Part shown: piece after piece, positions 34,499 through 42,905 of the stretch
Layout: each line of letters opens with the position of its first letter
Position numbering within the stretch: position 1 is the first letter of the stretch
Assembly (NCBI RefSeq): GCF_005502885.1
Contig: NZ_SCMR01000001.1
Coordinates: 434,001 to 498,000, forward strand
Length of the DNA stretch: 64,000 bases
Source of the DNA: Microbacterium sp. 2FI
GTDB taxonomy: Bacteria; Actinomycetota; Actinomycetes; Actinomycetales; Microbacteriaceae
Direction: 5' to 3'
Notes under the pieces: model-generated
Told to the model about the DNA's origin: nothing
Seen by the model: the letters and a program-made list of their open reading frames with translations, nothing else
The model's database searches: none
Program-made: the position numbers and the translations under genes

Positions 34499-35608
34499 AT
34501 GACGACGTCGCGGCTTGTCGAGGTTCAGCGGTTGGCCACCTCCGGTGCACGCGCCGTAGCGCCATACACGTTCGCAGGAACACGCTGGATCGCCGTGCCG
34601 CAGCTCGCGGTCGATGCGCCCGGCACCCCGTCTGGCATCAACGGCGGAAGCTCCGACACCGAGGTTCTTCTGTTTGCGGAGTCCGCGCATGGCTTCGTGC
34701 ATGCGGGATCCCTTCCCGTCGGCGGTGCCGAGGACGTCGAGATCTTCTCGATCGGGGATCGCCGATTCTTCGCCGTCGCCTCCATTCGAAGTGGACGGGG
34801 TCCGTACGACTTCGCGACCACATCGCCGGTCTACGAACAGGATGCCGATGGCTTCATCCTCCGCCAGCGGATCTCGACGTACGCGGCCAAGCAGGTTCGT
34901 CACTTCCGCATCGGAACCTCCGACTTCCTCGCGGTCGCACAGGGCATGCCAGGAGGTGATCGCACGAGCGTTGTGCTGCAGTGGGACGGTGACACATTCG
35001 TGCCCCTCCAGGAACTTCCGTCGATCGCCGGCTACAACATTGCTGTCTTCGAGATCGGTGTGGAAACGTACCTCGCGCACGCGGATCATGCCGCACCGAG
35101 CGTGCTCTATCGCTGGGACGGACACCGATTCGTCGATCACCAAGAGCTGCTTCCCGCCGGGGGGCGGGCATTCCTCCCTTTAAGGGACGGTGCCGAGACC
35201 TACCTCGCTGTCGCCCGCATCGACGGCGAATCAGTGCTGTTGAAGTGGGACGGCGAGAAGTTCCACCTGGCATCCGTGATTCCCGGCGGAGCCGGCGGAC
35301 GCGAGTTCGCACGTGTAGACACGACTGACGGCGTGTTCGTGATCCGGGTCGACTTCATCCATGGAACGCCATCTGCGCCGCATCCCGATCTTGACTCGCA
35401 CATCTATCGTTTCGCGGGCGGGAGGATGGAATCCATCGGCACATTCCCCACCACCGGTGGCACGGATGTCGCGGTGCTGCCCGGGGATGGCAGTGACCTA
35501 GCGGTCTCGAACGGTCTTTCCCCGAACCCGGTACCCGGAAGAACGTTCGCCGCCGACACAGTCGTCTACCGCTTCATCCCACCCGTCGAGGAGGGCGGTG
35601 CCGCATGA
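34499..35608 (+). CDS. Seven-blade EAR/EPTP beta-propeller protein
   Basis: A 369-aa protein built almost wholly of seven imperfect repeats, which I place at about residues 6-65, 66-118, 119-166, 167-210, 211-254, 255-309 and 310-359. Each has the pattern F-x3-Q-x-L/I-P-x2-G-x6-F-x-I-G-x3-YLAVA, then D-S-x-LY-x-WDG. This matches the EAR (EPTP, epitempin) repeat of LGI1 and TSPEAR, where seven blades form a propeller that binds protein partners. There is no signal peptide, so it should be cytosolic. The ATG at 34499 lacks a clear ribosome site; a GTG at 34493 is possible. The stop overlaps the next gene. Function unknown. Confidence 0.8.
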   Translation: MTTSRLVEVQRLATSGARAVAPYTFAGTRWIAVPQLAVDAPGTPSGINGGSSDTEVLLFAESAHGFVHAGSLPVGGAEDVEIFSIGDRRFFAVASIRSGRGPYDFATTSPVYEQDADGFILRQRISTYAAKQVRHFRIGTSDFLAVAQGMPGGDRTSVVLQWDGDTFVPLQELPSIAGYNIAVFEIGVETYLAHADHAAPSVLYRWDGHRFVDHQELLPAGGRAFLPLRDGAETYLAVARIDGESVLLKWDGEKFHLASVIPGGAGGREFARVDTTDGVFVIRVDFIHGTPSAPHPDLDSHIYRFAGGRMESIGTFPTTGGTDVAVLPGDGSDLAVSNGLSPNPVPGRTFAADTVVYRFIPPVEEGGAA

Positions 35609-36825
35609 GCTTCTACGAGAGCCCTGAGCTGAAGGCCCTGTTCGCGGTCTACAGCGACTCCAAGTCGCCCCACCGAGATTCGATCGCCGACCACCTGTCG
35701 ATCCTGTCGATGAAAGACAACCTGGACGCGCCACTCATCGTCGCCACCGCGACCGACCTCGCGGTCTACGGCGGATCTGGGGCGGCTCCGCAGGTACGCG
35801 GCTTTCGTGCGAACATCCCCGGCTTCACCGAGCTGACGGCGATCTCACACCTCGGCCCTGCTCTCGGAACGCTCGTTGCGCTGGCCGTGCGAGGGGAGAG
35901 CGAACTGTGGCGTGAAGATGCGCAACGATTGCGGGCGCGCATGGCGCAAGTCCGGATCGCGAACAAGCCCGACCTGTGGCGTGGATCACTCGGGATCAGG
36001 GCGTTCATCGGACGCGAAGACCAGATCGCCGCCATGGTCGACTATGCGTGCGAACTCGCAGATCATTTCCTTGCGCGGGCGTTGCACGAGCCCGACTATC
36101 TCACCCCGGTGACGCTGCGTTCCGACTACCTCGACGTCGAGACCGACGAGTTTCCCGTGTCAGGCAACAAGCTCATGATCGCCACCTTCGGCCTGTACGC
36201 GCTCGATCACGCCCACGGGCTGATTGATTGGTTCGACGAGCTGCAGATCGACTGGCCGCGCGCGATCTTCGCGATCACCGGTCGACAAGGTCGGCCCACC
36301 GCGGGCACAACGAAGGGCACCACCAACCTCGTTCGCATCCTGCGACACATCTCGGGTGACAGACTCCCGTTGTCGCGGGTGTTCGTAGCGCCGACGATGT
36401 CGGGCTTCGAGTCGCCCGCGAACGGAGATCTGTCCTCGGTCATCGCCGCCGAAGGATCGATAAGGTGGCAGGTCGCCCGAGTGATGTCCTCCACGGAGAT
36501 CGCGCCGCTCATGTACGAGGGGTACCCGACGTTCGTGGAACCGCCGCTCCTCGGTCCTGAACTGACATCGGGAATCGACCACGTGTCCGAGTTCCCGCCT
36601 GTTCGTCACGAACGGGACTGGGACACGATGATCACTCGTTTGCGCCTCACGCTGGAGGACCCGCGGCAGCTACTCGCCGCGGGGGTCACCGACTTCGTCA
36701 CCCAGCGGTTGGTCGCAGCAGCGAACGACCCGCGAAAGGTCGTTGTTCCCGGAATCGATACCGACGTGTATCCCGCGCGATCGGCCGAATCGGCAAACCG
36801 AAACGCGCAACCCGACAATAGGTAG
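35605..36825 (+). CDS. Unrecognised 406-aa protein, coupled to the propeller gene
   Basis: I do not recognise this family. It is a soluble protein without signal peptide or membrane helix, with a mixed alpha/beta pattern and a C-terminus turning polar and disordered (after about residue 388). Notable stretches are NKPDLWRGSLGIRAFIGRED, ALDHAHGLIDWFDELQIDW, and TGRQGRPTAGTTKGTTNLVR, a basic Gly/Thr-rich loop that could bind phosphate. The ATG overlaps the propeller stop (ATGA), so the two proteins are probably made in equal amounts. It may be the enzyme or binding partner that the propeller scaffolds, which is inference only. Confidence 0.78.
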   Translation: MSFYESPELKALFAVYSDSKSPHRDSIADHLSILSMKDNLDAPLIVATATDLAVYGGSGAAPQVRGFRANIPGFTELTAISHLGPALGTLVALAVRGESELWREDAQRLRARMAQVRIANKPDLWRGSLGIRAFIGREDQIAAMVDYACELADHFLARALHEPDYLTPVTLRSDYLDVETDEFPVSGNKLMIATFGLYALDHAHGLIDWFDELQIDWPRAIFAITGRQGRPTAGTTKGTTNLVRILRHISGDRLPLSRVFVAPTMSGFESPANGDLSSVIAAEGSIRWQVARVMSSTEIAPLMYEGYPTFVEPPLLGPELTSGIDHVSEFPPVRHERDWDTMITRLRLTLEDPRQLLAAGVTDFVTQRLVAAANDPRKVVVPGIDTDVYPARSAESANRNAQPDNR

Positions 36826-36838
36826 GCTGAGAGCCCTG

Positions 36839-37528
36839 ATGATGATCCAGGAAACGGCGGGCACTGCGGCGAGTCCTGCGCGCCCGAACTCGCTCACCGA
36901 GCAGATCTACGAGCGCATGCACGAGGAGATCCTCTCCGCTGCTCTGACGCCGGGAGATCTCGTGCTCGAGGCAGACCTGGCGAAGCGCTACGGCGTGTCC
37001 AAAACGCCCGTTCGTGAGGCGCTTCGCCAGCTTGCGGACCGCGGATGGATCCTCACCATCCCCCGACGTGGCTACCTCGTCAAGCCGTTGCGCCTGCACG
37101 ACATCAAGGAAGTTTTCGAGTTGCGGCTCCTCCTCGAGCCGGGGTTGTTCGCGCACGCTGCCCGCGGCGGCGATGCTGCCCATTTCGCTCGATTGCGCGA
37201 GCTCGTCGGCCGCACCGCTGAGGAGGCGATGCCCGATGACTCACAGTCGTCGCCCGGACGGGAGTTTCACCTCGCCGCCGCTCGGATGGCCGACAACCAG
37301 CGCGCTACCGCGATCCTGACGTCGCTTCTCGATGAGGTGCGGCGACTCCACCATGTCATGCCGGAGGTGCGCACACACCCGGAGACATCCGATGTCGCCG
37401 AAGACCACCGTGCGATCCTCGAGGCAATGGAGGCGCGAGATGCGGATGCCGTCCACAAGCTCGTGCGCGACCACATCCAGGACTCCGCGGACCGTGTTCT
37501 ACGGGCGTTCCAGCTCGCTATCGGGTAG
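36839..37528 (+). CDS. GntR/FCD-family regulator
   Basis: A 229-aa regulator with a winged helix-turn-helix (EADLAKRYGVSKTPVREALR near residues 42-61, then GWILTIPRRGYLV) and an FCD effector domain whose metal-binding residues fall in REFHLAAARMADN and EDHRAILEAMEARDADA. FCD proteins sense small organic acids. It is the last gene of the operon, 13 bp after the unknown gene, and probably the repressor of the two AGATATATCT promoters. I use the ATG at 36839; a reading from 36743 overlaps the previous gene deeply. Confidence 0.88.
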   Translation: MMIQETAGTAASPARPNSLTEQIYERMHEEILSAALTPGDLVLEADLAKRYGVSKTPVREALRQLADRGWILTIPRRGYLVKPLRLHDIKEVFELRLLLEPGLFAHAARGGDAAHFARLRELVGRTAEEAMPDDSQSSPGREFHLAAARMADNQRATAILTSLLDEVRRLHHVMPEVRTHPETSDVAEDHRAILEAMEARDADAVHKLVRDHIQDSADRVLRAFQLAIG

Positions 37529-37541
37529 GAGTCGCAGTCAT

Positions 37542-37985
37542 CTAGCGTTCGAGTGTCTTCATGACGACGAAACTATAGCTGGAGCCGAGATCTGCGAGGC
37601 TCGCCATGGCGTCGGCGTGAAACCGCTCGTAGGCGGCGAGGTCCGCGACGTCGATCTGCAGGAGGTAGTCGAAGCTACCCGTGACGTGGTGACAGGCCGA
37701 GACTTCGGGAAGCCGAATAGCCGCGTTCTCCCACTGTGCGACGGGTTCGCGGGCGTGGTGTGAGATCCGAACGCCGACGATGACGCGAAGGCCCCCGGCG
37801 AAGCGCAGAGGGCCGGATGACGGCCCAGTGGCCGGCGACTATGCCCTCCTGCTCGAGCCGGCGGACCCGACGCAGGCAAGGGGAGGCGGGCAGCCCTACA
37901 GCTTCCGCGAGATCGGCGTTGCTGAGACGGCAGGCGCAATCGAGAGGATCGCGTGGTCGATTTCATCGATCTCGCACGAATATTG
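37542..37985 (-). pseudogene. lrp/asnC-family regulator, decayed
   Basis: Read leftwards, three frames together give an Lrp/AsnC protein. The start (CEIDEIDHAIL) is at about 37940-37985. The helix-turn-helix RLSNADLAEAVGLPASPCLR and its continuation are in a second frame (37797-37932). The ligand domain (SACHHVTGSFDYLLQIDV to the stop at 37542) is in a third. The first break removes about ten bases after AIL and looks like a true deletion; the second is at a run of five C (37792-37796) and could be a sequencing slip. No start codon is obvious. It sits at the left flank of the conjugative region. Confidence 0.82.
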
Positions 37986-38019
37986 CCCGGGGGCGAGGAC
38001 GGTCGGACCTGAGGCATTT

Positions 38020-38616
38020 CTATCGCGGAAGATCGGGCGTCCGTACGTTTGATTCCGTACCGTTCGTTGACGGTTCGCGTGGTTCACTCTTCGCTTGGGA
38101 ACTCGCCTCTGCTTCGCGGCGTCCCGCGAGGTCGTCGAGCACGAAGCGTACGAAGTCTTCATCGCGATCGTTGATGGGTGTGTCCTCGAAGCGGTCGGAT
38201 GACGATTCGCCGGGCCAGAACGTCTGTCGCGTAGGGCGATCCCGATCCAACCGCGTGCCTGACGTCGCGACCCAGTCGTGCAGCCGTTCCCGAGCATCGG
38301 CGAAGTCGCGGTGCCAGCCGTGCGGCGCGGAGCCGTGCTGGTCGGGGTCGTATGCGCTGAGCCAGTGAAGGTGGAGGGCGGAGAGTTCCCAGACGAGTTC
38401 GGGATGCCGGTGCCAAGACGGCGGGATGATCGACGCAGGCAGGCCGTAAGTACGGCGCAACCAGTTCACCCATTGATTGAGTTCGAGCCATTCGGCTTCG
38501 GCATCCTCTGCGGTGAGGGCGTTCCAGTTGATGGGACGCGGTGGCTCAGCTTCGCGAGAGTCTCCGAATGGGGACTCGGGTTCCTCGGGCTGCGGCGGGA
38601 TCGACGAGTGATCCAT
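38020..38616 (-). CDS. DUF4913-like mobile-element protein
   Basis: A 198-aa protein whose central part (NQWVNWLRRTYGLPASIIPP, HRHPELVWELSALHLHWLSA) resembles the DUF4913 family, common on actinobacterial conjugative elements. Both ends are polar and probably disordered. It follows the SSB gene in the same direction and is the last gene of the leftward transfer cluster. Role unknown. The family name is from memory of its pattern and not from a search. Confidence 0.7.
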   Translation of the reverse strand: MDHSSIPPQPEEPESPFGDSREAEPPRPINWNALTAEDAEAEWLELNQWVNWLRRTYGLPASIIPPSWHRHPELVWELSALHLHWLSAYDPDQHGSAPHGWHRDFADARERLHDWVATSGTRLDRDRPTRQTFWPGESSSDRFEDTPINDRDEDFVRFVLDDLAGRREAEASSQAKSEPREPSTNGTESNVRTPDLPR

Positions 38617-38625
38617 GTGCCCGGC

Positions 38626-39057
38626 TCACATTCCGAGCGCGGGAGCGTGCGCACGTGATGGGGCGTGGGTGGCGGCATCCGGCTGAGTATGCGCAGCGCG
38701 ACGGGTGCGGTCGACGTCGTAGTTGGTACGCGCGAGGTCATGTCCGAGCTTCTTGGCGACGAACTCTTCGCCGTCGATGGTCTGGCCGTCGCGTTCGATG
38801 GGGAAGGTGCGCAGGTAGCCTTCGGCGACGAAGCTGTCTCCCTTGGCGAATCGCTCGAAGGCGCGCTCGGCGGTGGCGCGGTAGGCGACCATGTCGTGGA
38901 AGGTCGGCGCGAGCTCGGTGAAGCTTCCGTCCTCGTTGCGGCGGAAGTGGGGCTGTCCGATCCGGACGTAGAATCGCGTGTCGCCCTTGTCGGTGACAGA
39001 GCGCTGCGGGTCGGATGCGATGAATCCGGAGATGGATTCCTGGGTGTGCAGTGCCAT
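38626..39057 (-). CDS. ssb: Single-stranded DNA-binding protein
   Basis: A 143-aa OB-fold protein. Typical SSB segments are TRFYVRIGQPHF, AYRATAERAFERFAKGDSFV and VAEGYLRTF, followed by a Thr/Ala-rich tail that ends LGM and lacks the usual acidic DDDIPF tip. The ATG at 39057 has GAGGAGG upstream; the frame is open much further but without support. Element-borne SSBs coat transferred DNA on arrival. Confidence 0.8.
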   Translation of the reverse strand: MALHTQESISGFIASDPQRSVTDKGDTRFYVRIGQPHFRRNEDGSFTELAPTFHDMVAYRATAERAFERFAKGDSFVAEGYLRTFPIERDGQTIDGEEFVAKKLGHDLARTNYDVDRTRRAAHTQPDAATHAPSRAHAPALGM

Positions 39058-39140
39058 GGGACGTGCCTCCTCGATGAGTGCGGGCCGGTGTGGCTCGCTG
39101 TGCACAGCAGGTGCGCCGGGCGCCCCGCGAGTGGAGTCGG

Positions 39141-40940
39141 TCAGTCTGTATCTGGGCAAGGCGGGAGTTCTGTGGGGAGGCGCAGCTCCGCCTCGACCTT
39201 GGCGCGGTCGTCCTGGAGCGTCTTGCGATCGGGCCGGGATGTCCACGCACGGAGGCGGGCGATGATCGGTGGGGCGGAGCGGAGCAGGATGAGCCCGGTA
39301 CCGAACGGCAGCGTGCGGATCGTCTCGGGCGGCATGATCGCGACGCGGCGCACAGAACGTTGGGAAGAGCGTGATCCGCGGTCGCCGACGGTGGTCGAGT
39401 CGGTGGCTTCGTCGCGTTCGCCGATGAGGGTGGAGAGGTCTTGGAGGTCGCGGGAGTTGGAGGCGCCGCCGAGGATGATCTTGACGATTGAGGAGTCCCA
39501 GATCGCTCCCGCCGCGTTGTCGCCCCACTTGCTGCGTGCCTGCGCAAGCGACTGCAACACCGGCATGGTGGTGAATCCGGTGCCGCCTCCCTCGGCCATC
39601 AAGGACGGCAGAGAAGGGAGCGGGGCGAGGTTGCCGATCTCGTCGAGCGCCAGCAGGAGTGGGGGGTCGAGGCGTGCGCTCGGATTTCGAGCTGCGATGC
39701 GCCGCCCGGTTTCCACGAGGTCTTCGACGAACGCGGCGACGAGGGCGGCCGAGTTGTTGGCGCCTGCACCGGTGGCGAGCAGGTACAGGGTGCCGTTGCT
39801 GCGCAGGAACTCAGCGGGGTCGAACTGCTCGCCCTCGCGGGGTGACACCGCATCCAGCACTCGCGGGTCGGCCAGGGCAGACAGGGAAAGGGAGACGCCC
39901 TGCCAGATGGAGTCGCGCGTACGCGGGTCGGCGTCGAGCATGGCCTGCAACGAGTCCGCCCAGCTGGTGGCTGCGGATGAGTGGGTGAACAGGATTGCGA
40001 CCGCGTCGCCGGCCGCGGCCGGGTCGAGGGTCCATCGGAACAGCTCGGCGGGGGAGCGGTTGTCGAGCGCGGCCGCATGGAGGAGCGCTTGAAGCGCGGT
40101 GCGGGTCTTGGCTTCCCAGAACCCGCCGCCTTCGACGCCGCCGGCGGAGAGCCCGGTCGCTGAGGCGAGCCCCGCGGCGCGGACCATCGCGGTGAGAGGA
40201 TCGCCGCAGCCTCGGATCGGTGACCAGCGCAGACCTGACGGCAGCCCTTCCGCGAGGTGCTGAGGGTCGAAGACCGCGACGGGACCGAGCCGCGACCGTG
40301 CCTGAATCGTCGCGGTGAGGTTGTCGGGGCGGGTCGAGGTAGTGATCACGGCGCCGGGGGCGTCCAGGATGGCGTTGATGACGACGTGCACGCCCTTGCC
40401 GGAGCGAGGCGGCCCGATGAGCAGAATCGAGTCCTCGACACTCGCCCACACGGCCTCGCCGCGCGAGAATCCGATCCGGTATCCGACGTCCGCGGGGCTG
40501 GCCTTCGCAAGCGAAGGACGAAGGTGCCGTGCGCGACGCAGGAGCGCGGCCCGGGATGCGGCCCGGGCGACCTCGGCTCGCGTCGCGACGCCTATGATTC
40601 GGTAGGGGTCTGCTCGCGCGAGATGCCCGACACCGCGCAGCATTCGCCACCCGACGACGCCCACGGCCGCAGCTGCGCCGAGCATCAGTGCCACGGTGAT
40701 CCAGTAGGCAACGGCATTCAGCGAGGGCGCGCCAAGTGCGCCAGCAGGGTCTGCGGGATCAAGCAGTACGGAGACACCACTATCAAGGCCGCTGGTCGGC
40801 TGCGGGATGCCGCTGATCCACGCAGTCACGGAACCCGCCGCGCGCAGCATCAAAGCGAGCGCCGCAGCGCCAAGCCCCAAACCGATTCCGATGTTGACGA
40901 GTTCGTCGCCCGGCATCCCCTTCTGGCTCGGAGCTCTCAT
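39141..40940 (-). CDS. Type IV coupling protein, TraG/VirD4-like
   Basis: A 599-aa membrane ATPase that hands the relaxase-DNA complex to the secretion channel. Two hydrophobic helices lie near residues 16-45 and 78-98, Walker A GPPRSGKG is at 176-183 and Walker B LLLALDEIGN near 430, followed by ARSKWGDNAAGAIWDSS (TraG/TraM-recognition type). The ATG at 40940 overlaps the upstream ATPase stop (ATGA); a longer frame to 41039 lies inside that gene and was rejected. Confidence 0.9.
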   Translation of the reverse strand: MRAPSQKGMPGDELVNIGIGLGLGAAALALMLRAAGSVTAWISGIPQPTSGLDSGVSVLLDPADPAGALGAPSLNAVAYWITVALMLGAAAAVGVVGWRMLRGVGHLARADPYRIIGVATRAEVARAASRAALLRRARHLRPSLAKASPADVGYRIGFSRGEAVWASVEDSILLIGPPRSGKGVHVVINAILDAPGAVITTSTRPDNLTATIQARSRLGPVAVFDPQHLAEGLPSGLRWSPIRGCGDPLTAMVRAAGLASATGLSAGGVEGGGFWEAKTRTALQALLHAAALDNRSPAELFRWTLDPAAAGDAVAILFTHSSAATSWADSLQAMLDADPRTRDSIWQGVSLSLSALADPRVLDAVSPREGEQFDPAEFLRSNGTLYLLATGAGANNSAALVAAFVEDLVETGRRIAARNPSARLDPPLLLALDEIGNLAPLPSLPSLMAEGGGTGFTTMPVLQSLAQARSKWGDNAAGAIWDSSIVKIILGGASNSRDLQDLSTLIGERDEATDSTTVGDRGSRSSQRSVRRVAIMPPETIRTLPFGTGLILLRSAPPIIARLRAWTSRPDRKTLQDDRAKVEAELRLPTELPPCPDTD

Positions 40941-42427
40941 CGGGGCGTTCCCGTCATGCGCGCGGTGGTGTCGAACGCGGCGAGCTCGGCGGGATGCAGT
41001 TGATGCTGCACCACGAAGCTGCGATCCTTCACCCGCCAAAGCCCCTGCCCGGTTCCCAGCGTCGGAAGCAGATTCTGCTCGGTGGTGGTCAAGCCCAGTG
41101 CGGTGGCGGTTGATCCGAGTTGGTCGGGCTCCTGACGGTAGATGATGCGGGTCTCAGCGTTGGCGAGCAGTGATGACGCGAGGGCCCTCATGGCGGAGCC
41201 GGAGTCTCCGACGTTGTCGAGGTCGGTGAGCTTGTGGAAGATGAGCATGTTCGCGATGCCGAAGTGACGAGCGAGTCGCCACTGCGCGTCCATGCGGCGC
41301 AGCAGCGCGGGGTAGGCCATGAGGCGCCAAGCCTCGTCGTAGACAACCCACCGTTGGCCTCCGTCGGGGTCGGCGAGTGCCGACTCCATCCACGCAGACG
41401 AGCACGTCATCAGCACCGAGATGAGGGTCGAGTTCTCGGCCACGCGGGAGAGGTCGAGCGACATCATCGGCAGCGACGGGTCGAAGCGCACGGTCGATGG
41501 CCCGTCGAATAGCCCGGCGAGGTCGCCCGCAACGAGGCGTCGCAACGCATGTCCGACGATCCTGCCGTCGTCGGCGAGCCGCCCATCGCGGTTTTCGGCC
41601 GCGGCAGGCGCAAGGACGCGCTGGACGACCATGGGCAGCGTCGGGATGTCGGCGGTGCGGACAGTGTCGACCAGGGCGAGGTCGATCGCGGTGTGCTCGA
41701 GCGGAGTAAGCGATCGATCGAGCACTGTCTCAGCGAGTGCTCCGATGAGGTCGCGACGCCGAGACGCGACCTGTGACTCCCATTCGGCATCGGACGTCGA
41801 GGAGGGCCGGTGGCCTTCGTCGAGCGGGTTGAGGCGATTGCGGAGGCCGTGGCCGAGGATGATTGCGCGTCCGCCGACGGCTTCGGCGATCGCGGTGTGC
41901 TCTCCTTTCGGGTCCCCGGGCACGTACACTCGCCGACCGAATGGCAGCGACCGAGTGTAGAGCGACTTGGCGAGCGAAGACTTTCCTGAGCCGACGATCC
42001 CCGCCAGCACGATGTTGGGCGCGGTGATGAGCCCGCGCTGGTAGAGGACCCACGGGTCGTAGACGAACGACCCACCGGAGTACAGATCCTGACCGATGAA
42101 CACCCCCGCCGACCCGAGGCCGGCCTCAGCGAGGAAGGGGTAGTGGCCCGCGAGAGTCGCTGACGTGTCCTGGTGCTTGGGCAGCTTCATTCGCCCCGGC
42201 GTTCGCAGAGCCGCCGGCCCTGGCTCTCCCACTCGTGGGAGGTAACGCATGGCTCGGGCACCAGCTTCCTCTGCCGACCGTAGCCGCTTCGCCTCCGCAG
42301 CGTTCTCACTTCGCGACCGCGCAATCAGACGCGTGGCCCGTTCGCGGTCCTGACGATCGCGCCACCCTTCTCCTGTGGGCGTATGGAGGGCTGCTGTGTG
42401 CAGCCGCTCTTCGTGTGCACCGGTCAT
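40937..42427 (-). CDS. VirB4/TraC-type secretion ATPase
   Basis: A 496-aa ATPase with Walker A GIVGSGKSS at 143-151, VPGDPKGEHTAIAEAVGG, and Walker B QRWVVYDEAWRLM. It lacks the long N-terminal domain of classic VirB4, which in actinobacterial systems is carried by a separate SCO6880-like protein (here 42906). It is coupled to its neighbours on both sides by 4-bp overlaps. Confidence 0.87.
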   Translation of the reverse strand: MTGAHEERLHTAALHTPTGEGWRDRQDRERATRLIARSRSENAAEAKRLRSAEEAGARAMRYLPRVGEPGPAALRTPGRMKLPKHQDTSATLAGHYPFLAEAGLGSAGVFIGQDLYSGGSFVYDPWVLYQRGLITAPNIVLAGIVGSGKSSLAKSLYTRSLPFGRRVYVPGDPKGEHTAIAEAVGGRAIILGHGLRNRLNPLDEGHRPSSTSDAEWESQVASRRRDLIGALAETVLDRSLTPLEHTAIDLALVDTVRTADIPTLPMVVQRVLAPAAAENRDGRLADDGRIVGHALRRLVAGDLAGLFDGPSTVRFDPSLPMMSLDLSRVAENSTLISVLMTCSSAWMESALADPDGGQRWVVYDEAWRLMAYPALLRRMDAQWRLARHFGIANMLIFHKLTDLDNVGDSGSAMRALASSLLANAETRIIYRQEPDQLGSTATALGLTTTEQNLLPTLGTGQGLWRVKDRSFVVQHQLHPAELAAFDTTARMTGTPR

Positions 42428-42864
42428 CGTGCGAGCGGCCGGCTGTGGGTGCGCGTCGTGCGGGGCACCGACTCATTCCAGAAACGGCCGTCGATGCCAC
42501 GCACAGGGTCACCCCCGCGAGCGGCCAGATCGCCGTGCTCCGCGCGGAGTTGAACCTCGGGCTGCGTGAGGTAGCGACGAAGAAGCGAGACGTAGCCGTG
42601 CGGGGCGCTGTAGGTGAGCGAGTAGCCCGAGCCGTCGTCCTCGATCACTCGATCGTTCGCACCGATCGGTACGGCCTCATAGACGTAGCCGTTGACGAGC
42701 GCGGCATCCGTCGTCTCGTCCCCGAAGTCCCGCTGCCGCAGGTGTTCGATCGCGGCGAGCGGTCCGTCGCGATCGATCATGTCGAGCACCTGGTCGGCCT
42801 CGTCGCCCTGCAGGAACGTGACGCTGAGCCAACGGGTCTCGTTGTGGTCGGTATCGAGGCTCAT
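42424..42864 (-). CDS. Hypothetical protein of transfer cluster
   Basis: A 146-aa acidic, soluble protein (MSLDTDHNETRWLSVTFLQG) between the SCO6880-like and VirB4-like genes. No motif or membrane helix is seen. The ATG at 42864 has GGAG 6 bases upstream; an ATG at 42876 would add four residues. Its stop overlaps the VirB4 start, so it is part of the same transcript and probably an accessory factor of the channel. Confidence 0.7.
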   Translation of the reverse strand: MSLDTDHNETRWLSVTFLQGDEADQVLDMIDRDGPLAAIEHLRQRDFGDETTDAALVNGYVYEAVPIGANDRVIEDDGSGYSLTYSAPHGYVSLLRRYLTQPEVQLRAEHGDLAARGGDPVRGIDGRFWNESVPRTTRTHSRPLAR

Positions 42865-42905
42865 CCTCAACTCCATTCCGGATCGTCAGAGGAGAGGTGC
42901 GCGCG

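Noticed and set aside
37896..38297. Leftward frame that contains the start of the lrp-like protein fused to unrelated sequence
   Set aside because: Its upstream two thirds are in the wrong frame of the DUF4913-like gene; only the last 30 codons are the old lrp start. It was treated as part of the pseudogene.
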